Assembly (NCBI GenBank): GCA_020637165.1
Contig: JACJWN010000009.1
Coordinates: 124,001-188,000, forward strand
Length of the DNA: 64,000 bases
Direction of reading: 5' to 3'
From: Mycolicibacterium sp.
GTDB lineage: Bacteria > Actinomycetota > Actinomycetes > Mycobacteriales > Mycobacteriaceae
This document shows positions 55,574 through 62,692 of this stretch, piece by piece. Position 1 is the first letter of the stretch. Each line of letters starts with the position of its first letter. The notes under the pieces were generated by a model. That model was not told the origin of the DNA, did no database searches, and saw only the letters and a list, made by a program, of their open reading frames with translations. The translations under genes and the position numbers were made by a program.

Positions 55574-57790
55574 TCACGAGCGCTCCACCTCGATCGGCAC
55601 TCCGCTGAGCCAGGCCATCCCGGACAGTGATTCGACATCGTCGGGGTCATTCGAGGTCAGTTCGTTGACGTTGACCCCGCCGACCCCGTTGGCCAGTCGC
55701 CAGCCGCCCTTGCCGTTGTGTCCCCACCCGTGCGGGATGGCCACCGTGCCCGCGACGATGTCCTCGGTAAGCCTGACCGGCAGCTCGATCTTCCCGTACG
55801 GCGAGCGCACCCAGACGTCGTCGCCGTCGGCGATGCCGCGCAATGTGGCATCGGTAGCGTGCATCAGCGCCCGCGGCCGGCGGTCACCACGCATCAACAG
55901 CGGCGCGTTGTGCATCCAGGAGTTCTCCGACCTGGCATCGCGCATGCCGATCAGACGCAGTGGATAGCCGATCGGATCCTTCCTGCGCCGCAGTTGTTCG
56001 ATTTGCTCGGCGATCTCGTGATGCCGCAACCGTATCCGTCGACTCGTATACGCCACGGCACGGCCGAGCACCCCGGTGGGCAGATCGGGTTCCAGCACCA
56101 CCCCGTGCGGGTGCTGTTCGGTCAGGCTCCGAAACGACAGACCGCCGGGGCGCAGACCGAACCAGTCGCCACCGCGGCCGGTCCGGATCATCAGGTCGAT
56201 CAACGGCCGCGGGCTGAGTCGGCGGCCGAACAGTCCGGCCGATGCTCGTGCCGCCGCCAGGGCCGCGAACACCGGGGAGCGTTTGGCCATGCGGGCCATC
56301 AGATCGTCGACGATTTCCCATTCGGTGCGCGCCTGCCCTTGTGGCGGAACCACGGCTTCGGTGCTCTGCCGGAACGGCGTGGCATGGAAGGGCTGTAACA
56401 ACACGGGGAAATCGTCGCGCTCGTACATGGTGGTGACCGGCAGGACGTAGTCGCACAGGGCGGTGGTCTCGGTGAGGTAGAAGTCGAGGGCGACCGAGAG
56501 GTCCAGTTGCGGCATGGCCTCGGCCAGTTCCGCGCCGTTGGGTACCGACAGCACCGGATTGCCGGCGCTGACGAACAGTGCCCGGATCTGTCGGTCGCCG
56601 CCGGTGGTGATCTCCTTGGCCAGCATCGTGGCGGGCTCGGTGTGGACGAGGTTGCCGAATCCACCGACCCGGGAACGGTTTCGCCGGTAGTCATAGCGCA
56701 GCAGCGCACCCAGTGCGGTGAACGCCCATCCCTCAGCCGGAAACCCGAACGAGCCGAACACCGATCCCCCCGGGACGTCGATGTTGCCGGCTGCGAGGTT
56801 GACCGCATCGATGAGGTAGGACGTCAGCGTCCCGGACCGTCCTGCGCAGGTTCCGATCCGCCCGTAGACGGCTGCCCGCGGTGTGCCGACCAGACTGCGG
56901 GCCAATTCGCGGACGGCATCGGCGGGAACCCCGGTGGCGGCCTCGGTGCGCTCCGGGGTGAACGGCGCACACTGGGTGGCCAGCCAGCCCAGGCCGTCGG
57001 CCTGCCCGCCCACCCTGCGCCGGTCGACCAGGTCTTCGGCAAACATCACCTGCAGCAGCGACAGCAGCAGCAGGGCGTCGCTGTCGGGGACGATGCCCAC
57101 CCATTCGAACTGCGCGGCGGTCTCGGTCTTGCGCGGGTCGATCACGATGACCCGACCACCCCGCTTCACCACGTCGCGCATCCGGTCCTTGATCCGGGGG
57201 GCGGTGAGCACGCTGCCGTGCGAGACCACCGGGTTGGCGCCCATCACCACCAGCAGTTCGGTGCGGTTCAGGTCGGGGATCGGTACGGCGGAGGGGGCAC
57301 CGTAGAGCAGTTGGCTGGCCATCAGCCGGCTGTTGGTGTCCTGGGACGACGCGGTGAACAGGTGGGCGCCCACACCCAGGCCGTTGACGAAGCAGACGAC
57401 CGCCATCAGGTGCGAGTAGCTGAAGGCTCCCGGGTTGCCGAAGTACCAGCCCAGCGCACCGGATCCGTGCCGCCGGTGAATCTCGCTGAGCCGTCCGGCG
57501 ATATCGGCCATCGCGTCGTCCCAGGAGACCTCCTCGAAGGTCCCGTCGGCGCATCGCCGCATCGGCGCGGTGACCCGGTCGGGGTCGTTGACCACTTCGG
57601 TGAAGGCGATGCCCTTCTGGCAGGCGAAACCGGAGGACAGCGGATGGTCCTTGTCGGGGCGCAGTGCCACCAAACGGCCGTCCCGCACTTCGGCGACCAT
57701 GCCGCACAAGGATTCACAGATCCGGCAGTAAGTGGCCTTGTGTTCGGTCGTCTCGTGCTCGTCGGTCCCGTGCTGGATAGTCATGGTCAC
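55574..57790 (-). CDS. Molybdopterin-dependent oxidoreductase with 4Fe-4S cluster
   Basis: A 738-residue DMSO-reductase-family catalytic subunit. The N-terminal cluster is C22-x2-C25-x3-C29-x27-C57 and is followed by K-G, usual for the 4Fe-4S form. Molybdopterin-guanine dinucleotide segments include V-V-M-G-A-N-P-V-V-S-H-G-S and the C-terminal A-L-M-H-A-T-D-A...V-A-I-P-H-G-W-G-H. No twin-arginine signal is present, so it is cytoplasmic, like formate dehydrogenase- or nitrate-assimilation-type enzymes; M. tuberculosis Rv0197 is similar in size. The substrate is unknown. It is the last gene of a four-gene operon with fatty-acid enzymes. The GTG overlaps the preceding stop; an ATG two codons on is also possible. 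Confidence 0.87.
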   Translation of the reverse strand: MTMTIQHGTDEHETTEHKATYCRICESLCGMVAEVRDGRLVALRPDKDHPLSSGFACQKGIAFTEVVNDPDRVTAPMRRCADGTFEEVSWDDAMADIAGRLSEIHRRHGSGALGWYFGNPGAFSYSHLMAVVCFVNGLGVGAHLFTASSQDTNSRLMASQLLYGAPSAVPIPDLNRTELLVVMGANPVVSHGSVLTAPRIKDRMRDVVKRGGRVIVIDPRKTETAAQFEWVGIVPDSDALLLLSLLQVMFAEDLVDRRRVGGQADGLGWLATQCAPFTPERTEAATGVPADAVRELARSLVGTPRAAVYGRIGTCAGRSGTLTSYLIDAVNLAAGNIDVPGGSVFGSFGFPAEGWAFTALGALLRYDYRRNRSRVGGFGNLVHTEPATMLAKEITTGGDRQIRALFVSAGNPVLSVPNGAELAEAMPQLDLSVALDFYLTETTALCDYVLPVTTMYERDDFPVLLQPFHATPFRQSTEAVVPPQGQARTEWEIVDDLMARMAKRSPVFAALAAARASAGLFGRRLSPRPLIDLMIRTGRGGDWFGLRPGGLSFRSLTEQHPHGVVLEPDLPTGVLGRAVAYTSRRIRLRHHEIAEQIEQLRRRKDPIGYPLRLIGMRDARSENSWMHNAPLLMRGDRRPRALMHATDATLRGIADGDDVWVRSPYGKIELPVRLTEDIVAGTVAIPHGWGHNGKGGWRLANGVGGVNVNELTSNDPDDVESLSGMAWLSGVPIEVERS

Positions 57791-58980
57791 ACCCGGTAGT
57801 CGTTCAACAGTCGCTTGCTGATGATCATCTTCTGAATTTCGCTGGTTCCCTCGCCGATGAGCAGGAACGGCGCATCGCGCATGAGACGTTCGATCTCGTA
57901 CTCCTTGGAATAGCCATACCCGCCGTGGATGCGGAAGCTCTGCTGGGTGACCTCCGCGCAGAATTCACTGGCCAGGTACTTCGCCATCCCGGCCTCCAGG
58001 TCGTTGCGGTGTCCGGAGTCCTTCAGCCGGGCCGCGTTGACCATCATCAGATGTGCCGCTTCGACTTTGGTCGCCATCTCGGCGAGCTGGAAGGCGACGG
58101 CCTGGTGCTCGGCGATCGGCTTTCCGAAGGTCGAGCGCTGTTGGGCGTAGCGCACCGCCAGCTCGAACGCGCGGATGCCGACCCCGCAGGCCCGTGCCGC
58201 CACGTTGACGCGGCCGACCTCCACGCCGTCCATCATCTGGGCGAACCCGCGCCCGGGTACCCCGCCCAGCACGTGGTCGGCGTCGGCGCGATAGCCGTCG
58301 AAGATCATCTCGGTGGTGTCGATGCCCTTGTAACCGAGCTTGTCGAGCTTCCCCGGGATCCTCAGCCCCGGCACAACCTCGCCGAAGCCGCTGGGTTTTT
58401 CGATCAGGAAGGCGGTGAGATTCCGGTGCGGGGTCGAAGCACCTTCCTCGGTGCGCACCAGGGCTGCGACGAGGGTGGAACTCGCCCCGTTCGTCAGCCA
58501 CATCTTCGCGCCGTCGACCGTGTACGTGCCGTCGCCGTTACGGGCCGCCTTGGTGCGAATGGCGGCGACGTCGGAGCCCACCCCGGGTTCGGACATCGAG
58601 AACGCACCACGGGTCTCGCCAGTGGCCATGCGCGGCAGGAAACGCCGCTTCTGGTTCTCCGTGCCGTGCTGGCGGATCATGTAGGCCACGATGAAGTGGG
58701 TGTTGATCACCCCGGAGATGCTCATCCAGCCGCGCGCCAACTCCTCCACGCACAGCGCGTAGGTCAGCAACGACTCCCCCAGCCCGCCGTACTCGGTGGG
58801 GATCATCAGACCGAACAGGCCCATCTCGCGCATCTTCTCGACGATCTCGCTCGGGTAGGCGTCGTCGCGTTCGAGTTCCATCGCGTGCGGGATGATCTCC
58901 TTGTCGACGAAGCGACGCACGGTGGCCAGGATCTCGGTCTGGAAATCGGTGAGGCCCAGGGTCTGAGCCAGCCGGGTCAC
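57787..58980 (-). CDS. Acyl-CoA dehydrogenase (FadE-like)
   Basis: A 397-residue flavoprotein dehydrogenase. Landmarks are the N-terminal helical domain with F-V-D-K-E-I-I-P-H, F-S-M-S-E-P-G-V-G-S-D and W-L-T-N-G in the beta domain, Q-Q-R-S-T-F-G-K-P-I, and the catalytic region I-G-E-G-T-S-E-I-Q. It introduces a trans-2 double bond into an acyl-CoA, passing electrons to ETF. The GTG start lies within the thiolase stop (GTGA), and its own stop overlaps the molybdoenzyme start. This four-base coupling sets the start; an upstream frame is a shadow of the thiolase. Confidence 0.9.
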   Translation of the reverse strand: MTRLAQTLGLTDFQTEILATVRRFVDKEIIPHAMELERDDAYPSEIVEKMREMGLFGLMIPTEYGGLGESLLTYALCVEELARGWMSISGVINTHFIVAYMIRQHGTENQKRRFLPRMATGETRGAFSMSEPGVGSDVAAIRTKAARNGDGTYTVDGAKMWLTNGASSTLVAALVRTEEGASTPHRNLTAFLIEKPSGFGEVVPGLRIPGKLDKLGYKGIDTTEMIFDGYRADADHVLGGVPGRGFAQMMDGVEVGRVNVAARACGVGIRAFELAVRYAQQRSTFGKPIAEHQAVAFQLAEMATKVEAAHLMMVNAARLKDSGHRNDLEAGMAKYLASEFCAEVTQQSFRIHGGYGYSKEYEIERLMRDAPFLLIGEGTSEIQKMIISKRLLNDYRV

Positions 58981-60170
58981 GTGCTGACCCTTTCGAACAC
59001 CGCGGCAAGGCCCTGGCCGCCCCCGATGCACATGGTCTCCAACCCGTAGCGGGCATCGCTTCGGCGCATCTCGAGCGCCAGTGTCGCCAGCATCCGGCCG
59101 CCGGTTGCGCCCACCGGATGTCCGAGTGAGATCCCCGATCCACAGACATTGGTGCGTTCGCGGTCGGCGGCGCTGAATCCCCACTCCCGCATGACGGCCA
59201 GGGTCTGGGCGGCGAAGGCCTCGTTTATTTCGATGAGATCCATGTCGGCCAGCGAGAGCCCCGCCCTGCCGAGGGCGACCGCCGTGGCGGGCACCGGCCC
59301 GATCCCCATTACCTTCGGTTCCACCCCGGCCAGTCCCCAGGACACCAGCCGAACCAACGGTGTCAGCCCGAATTCCGCGGCTTTCTCCGGGGTTGTGACG
59401 AGGCACATCGCCGCCGCGTCGTTCTGGCCGCTGGCATTGCCCGCGGTGACGGTGGCCTCCGGGTCCTGCTGGGCCAGAAGCGGTTTGAGCCCCGCCAGTG
59501 CCTCAAGCGTGCAATCGGCACGCGGATGCTCGTCGGTATCGATTCCCGCCACCGGGATGATCTCCTGTGCCAGCAGCCCCGATCTCTGCGCCGCGACCGC
59601 CCGCTGATGGGACTGCACGGCGAGTTCGTCCTGCTCGGCGCGGGTGATGCCGTACAGCCGGCGCAGGTTCTCCGCGGTCTCCAGCATGCCGCCGCGGACT
59701 GGGTAGCGCTTGCCGCCGGCCGTGACCCGGCCGCGGGTCAGTCCGTCGTGCAGGCGAACCCCGCGAGACCCCGCGCCCCAGCGCATGTCGGTGGAGAAGA
59801 AAGCGGCGTTGCTCATGCTCTCCGCCCCGCCGGCGACCACCAGTTCGGCGGCGCCGGAGCCAACCTGCAGGCAGGCGTTGATCACCGCCTGCAGGCCCGA
59901 CCCGCACCGGCGGTCCACCTGCATCCCGCACACCGACACCGGCAGCCCGGCGTCCAGTGCCACCACCCGTCCCAGCGCCGGCGCCTCCGGGTTGGGGTAG
60001 CAGTGCCCCAGAATGACGTCCTCGACCGCATCGGGTGCGATCCCGGTCCGGTCCAGCAATCCGGTCAATGCCGCCACCGCCAATTCGACCACGCTGAGTG
60101 ACCGCAAAACCCCGCCGTAGCGCCCGATCGGGGTGCGGACCGGTTCGCAGATGACCGCTTCGCGGCTCAT
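58977..60170 (-). CDS. Acetyl-CoA C-acyltransferase (thiolase)
   Basis: A 397-residue degradative-type thiolase. C89 in D-R-R-C-G-S-G is the acylated cysteine. N-E-A-F-A-A-Q and [11 protein letters not shown] hold the active-site histidines, and T-M-C-I-G-G-G-Q-G holds the second cysteine. It would cleave a 3-ketoacyl-CoA made by the neighbouring dehydrogenase and SDR. The start overlaps the SDR stop (ATGA). It is a different gene from FadA, and is not part of the conserved Rv0857-Rv0910 block. Confidence 0.92.
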   Translation of the reverse strand: MSREAVICEPVRTPIGRYGGVLRSLSVVELAVAALTGLLDRTGIAPDAVEDVILGHCYPNPEAPALGRVVALDAGLPVSVCGMQVDRRCGSGLQAVINACLQVGSGAAELVVAGGAESMSNAAFFSTDMRWGAGSRGVRLHDGLTRGRVTAGGKRYPVRGGMLETAENLRRLYGITRAEQDELAVQSHQRAVAAQRSGLLAQEIIPVAGIDTDEHPRADCTLEALAGLKPLLAQQDPEATVTAGNASGQNDAAAMCLVTTPEKAAEFGLTPLVRLVSWGLAGVEPKVMGIGPVPATAVALGRAGLSLADMDLIEINEAFAAQTLAVMREWGFSAADRERTNVCGSGISLGHPVGATGGRMLATLALEMRRSDARYGLETMCIGGGQGLAAVFERVST

Positions 60171-60907
60171 ACGTGCCGACCGCCCGTGACCTCCAGGACG
60201 GTACCGGTCATGTACGACGACAGATCGGACGCCAGGAACAGTGCCACCGTCGCCACCTCGGCAGGCTCCCCCGCTCGGCCCATCGGGATCTCGGCGAGCT
60301 TGGCGTCCCAGATGCGTTGCGGCATCGCCTCGGTCATGGCCGAACGGATCAGGCCCGGCGCGATGGCATTAACCCTGACCCCGAGATGGGCCAGCTCCTT
60401 GGCGGCCGCCTTGGTCAGGCCGACGATGCCCGCTTTGGCCGCCGAGTAGTTCGTCTGACCGACCAGGCCGACCTTGCCGGATATCGAGGACATGTTGATG
60501 ATGGCCCCGCGGCCCCGCTCCCGCATGACCGCCGCTGCGGCCCGGGTGCCGTTCCAGGTGCCTTTCAGGTGCACGGCGATCACCTCGTCGAACTGCTGCT
60601 CGGTCATCTTTCGCATCGTCGCGTCCCGGGTGATTCCGGCGTTGTTGACCATGATGTCCAGGCCCCCGAACCCGTCCACCGCGGCCCCGACGAGGGCCTC
60701 GACGTCCGCGGCGGAGGTCACGTCGCAGTGCGCCGCGAGGGCCACTCCCGGCCCGCCGAGTGCCGCGGCCGACTCCTGGGTGCGCTCCAACCCGAGGTCC
60801 CCGAGGACGACCCGGGCGCCCTGGGCGATGAAGACTTCGGCGATCGCGTAACCCAATCCCTGGGCGCCGCCGGTGACGACCGCGGTCCGTCCGGCCAGAA
60901 GTTCCAT
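60167..60907 (-). CDS. Short-chain dehydrogenase/reductase, FabG-like
   Basis: A 246-residue SDR. The NAD(P) loop T-G-G-A-Q-G-L-G is at about 13-20, N-N-A-G is at 87-90, and the catalytic tetrad is S138/S139 region (M-S-S-I-S-G), Y152 and K156 in Y-S-A-A-K. The chain ends with L-E-V-T-G-G. It would act as 3-hydroxyacyl-CoA dehydrogenase or 3-ketoacyl reductase in the operon. A full Shine-Dalgarno sequence (GGAGGG) precedes the ATG. It is the first gene of the four-gene operon and is divergent from the next acyl-CoA dehydrogenase with 49 bp between starts. Confidence 0.9.
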   Translation of the reverse strand: MELLAGRTAVVTGGAQGLGYAIAEVFIAQGARVVLGDLGLERTQESAAALGGPGVALAAHCDVTSAADVEALVGAAVDGFGGLDIMVNNAGITRDATMRKMTEQQFDEVIAVHLKGTWNGTRAAAAVMRERGRGAIINMSSISGKVGLVGQTNYSAAKAGIVGLTKAAAKELAHLGVRVNAIAPGLIRSAMTEAMPQRIWDAKLAEIPMGRAGEPAEVATVALFLASDLSSYMTGTVLEVTGGRHV

Positions 60908-60956
60908 CCGATCACCCTCCTGATCGCCCCCACGGGCCATCGTATTTGATGACCTG

Positions 60957-62129
60957 ATGACATCCCAGGCTGCCGTCGGCGACGACGATTTCCGTGAGAT
61001 TCTGGCCGCGACGAGGGATTTCGTCCGCTCCTTCGTCGTCCCCCGGGAGTCGGAGATCCTGTACGACGACGCCGTCCCCGACGACGTGCGCGAGCGGGCC
61101 AAGAGCATGGGGCTGTTCGGTTACGCGATCCCGCAGCAATGGGGTGGCTTGGGTCTGGACATCACCCAGGACGTCGAGATGGCGATGGAATTGGGCTACA
61201 CCTCGCTGGCGGTGCGCTCGATGTTCGGCACCAACAACGGCATCGCCGGGCAGGTGCTGGTCGGCTTCGGCACCGAGGAGCAGAAGTCCCGCTGGCTGGC
61301 CGGTATCGCCGCCGGTGACGTCGTCGCCTCGTTCGCCCTCACCGAATCGGGGGCGGGTTCCAATCCCTCGGGCCTGCGCACCGCGGCCGCACGCGAAGGC
61401 GACGAGTGGGTCATCAACGGCGGCAAGCAGTACATCACCAACGCGCCGGCCGCCGATCTGTTCATCGTTTTCGCCCGCACCCGTCCGGCCGACTCGGACG
61501 GACCCGGGATCGCGGTGTTCCTTGTCCCCGCCGATACGCCCGGAGTCGGGATCGGTCCCAAGGACGCCAAGATGGGTCAGGAAGGGGCCTGGACTTCGGA
61601 TGTGTATTTCAGCGACGTCCGGGTCGGCCGGGAAGCACTCGTCGGCGGCGAGGTGGACCTCGGATACCGCGCCGCCATGACCTCCTTGGCGCGGGGGCGG
61701 ATCCATATCGCGGCGCTGGCGGTCGGCACCGCCCAGCGCGCCCTCGACGAGTCGGTCAGCCACGCGGCGACCGCAACCCAGGGCGGCACAGCCATCGGCA
61801 CGTTCCAACTGGTCCAGGCCATGCTTGCCGACCAGCAGACCGGAGTGATGGCCGGGCGCGCGCTGGTGCGCGACACCGCCGGCAAGTGGCTGACCGGCGA
61901 GGACCGCCGGATCGCGCCGTCGGTCGCCAAGCTGTTCTGCACGGAGATGGCCGGCGAGGTCGCCGACCTCGCGGTGCAGATCCACGGCGGCGCCGGGTAC
62001 ATGCGGGGGGTGACGGTCGAGCGCATCTACCGCGATGTCCGGCTGCTGCGACTCTACGAAGGCACCAGCGAGATCCAGCGCCTGATCATCGGCGGCGGCC
62101 TGGTGAAGAATGCACGGACCGGAGGCTGA
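60957..62129 (+). CDS. Acyl-CoA dehydrogenase (FadE-like)
   Basis: A 390-residue acyl-CoA dehydrogenase with a short N-terminal lead. It shows [14 protein letters not shown] in the middle domain, Q-Y-I-T-N-A, and the C-terminal catalytic motif [13 protein letters not shown], whose glutamate is the usual base. It is only distantly similar to the dehydrogenase in the opposite operon, so the two probably act on different acyl-CoA substrates. The lipoprotein gene follows with no gap. The shared 49-bp intergenic region suggests coordinated control with the SDR operon. Confidence 0.9.
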   Translation: MTSQAAVGDDDFREILAATRDFVRSFVVPRESEILYDDAVPDDVRERAKSMGLFGYAIPQQWGGLGLDITQDVEMAMELGYTSLAVRSMFGTNNGIAGQVLVGFGTEEQKSRWLAGIAAGDVVASFALTESGAGSNPSGLRTAAAREGDEWVINGGKQYITNAPAADLFIVFARTRPADSDGPGIAVFLVPADTPGVGIGPKDAKMGQEGAWTSDVYFSDVRVGREALVGGEVDLGYRAAMTSLARGRIHIAALAVGTAQRALDESVSHAATATQGGTAIGTFQLVQAMLADQQTGVMAGRALVRDTAGKWLTGEDRRIAPSVAKLFCTEMAGEVADLAVQIHGGAGYMRGVTVERIYRDVRLLRLYEGTSEIQRLIIGGGLVKNARTGG

Positions 62130-62399
62130 ATGGCCAAAGCCGATATCATCGTGATCTGCGACTCGGGGAACAAGGAGCCGTACCTGAAGCACTCCCACCT
62201 GAGCAACAAAGTCGCCCTGCTGGCCGGCGCGGCCGCCATCGCCGGCCTGGCAACCATGACCGCCTGTGGTAGCGACACCAAGGAGTCCCCGACCGACACC
62301 AAGGTGCCCGGCGGCCCCGGAAACCACTACGAGATGCGCCCCCTGAAACCCCGTGCCACAGGGGGACCCTTGGCCGAGGCATCCTCGACCGGGCATTAA
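62130..62399 (+). CDS. Small predicted lipoprotein
   Basis: An 89-residue protein from the ATG that directly follows the dehydrogenase stop. A hydrophobic stretch (about 29-43) leads to the lipobox A-T-M-T-A-C46, then a short hydrophilic tail of 43 residues rich in P/G/T. A 28-residue lead before the hydrophobic core is long for a lipoprotein signal. A CTG at 62184 with a perfect AAGGAG six bases ahead would give a standard signal and 71 residues. If lipidated, the mature chain is about 44 residues. No family is recognised. Confidence 0.6.
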   Translation: MAKADIIVICDSGNKEPYLKHSHLSNKVALLAGAAAIAGLATMTACGSDTKESPTDTKVPGGPGNHYEMRPLKPRATGGPLAEASSTGH

Positions 62400-62402
62400 C
62401 GC

Positions 62403-62420
62403 TGAGTGAACGTTGACTCA
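62403..62420. promoter_or_regulatory. 18-bp near-perfect palindrome after the lipoprotein gene
   Basis: TGAGTGAACGTTGACTCA is self-complementary at 16 of 18 positions, with AACGTT at its centre. It begins three bases after the lipoprotein stop. Length and symmetry resemble a TetR-type operator; without a T run it is a poor terminator. No regulator gene lies beside it in this window. Confidence 0.4.
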
Positions 62421-62453
62421 GGCCGGAAACTGAGACGAAAACCGCCTCCGAGG

Positions 62454-62502
62454 TGGCCAGGGCCGGGATCGAACCGGCGACCTTCCGCTTTTCAGGCGGA
62501 CG
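62454..62502 (-). tRNA. 3' fragment of tRNA-Phe(GAA): probable attachment site of an integrated element
   Basis: Read on the minus strand this is the tRNA-Phe sequence from the anticodon stem to the discriminator base. It holds the CCGC-CTGAAAA-GCGG anticodon arm with anticodon GAA, the T arm GCCGG-TTCGATC-CCGGC, and the 3' acceptor strand CCTGGCC followed by A. The 5' half is absent: no GGCCAGG acceptor partner and no D arm occur in the next 100 bases. A tRNA 3' part without its 5' part is the usual scar left at the distal end of an element that integrated into the tRNA gene and restored it at the other end. The fragment cannot make a functional tRNA. Confidence 0.8.
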
Positions 62503-62527
62503 GGATAGCCACTGACCTGCGGTTTAT

Positions 62528-62607
62528 CTGCTCGTATGCGTCGTATGCGCCGCATTGAGCAGGGCTGACGTACTCAGTTTGTCCGGCGAACGGACATAAA
62601 CCGGACA
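62528..62607. repeat. Cluster of short direct and inverted repeats between the attachment site and rep
   Basis: Tandem TCGTATGCG repeats (62532-62540 and 62541-62549) are enclosed by CTGCTC (62528-62533) and GAGCAG (62557-62562). Further on, TGTCCG (62580-62585) faces CGGACA (62591-62596) across five bases, and CGGACA occurs again at 62602-62607. Such clusters fit integrase/excisionase arm sites or the Rep-binding region of a rolling-circle origin. Which one cannot be decided from sequence. Confidence 0.5.
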
Positions 62608-62692
62608 CGGTGCATGCGCTCCTGACCAGGAGCTTCTTCGCTGCCGCCTGCGTTGTCGGCAGCCTCCGGGGCTCCGGGGAGCAGGCACCCCG

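Noticed and set aside
60910-60925. GATCA...TGATC inverted repeat between the SDR and the divergent acyl-CoA dehydrogenase as an operator
   Set aside because: Arms are only five bases and enclose the SDR ribosome-binding site, so chance and translation signals explain it.
62454-62525. Complete tRNA-Phe gene
   Set aside because: No 5' acceptor strand (GGCCAGG) and no D arm can be found, so only the 3' portion exists.
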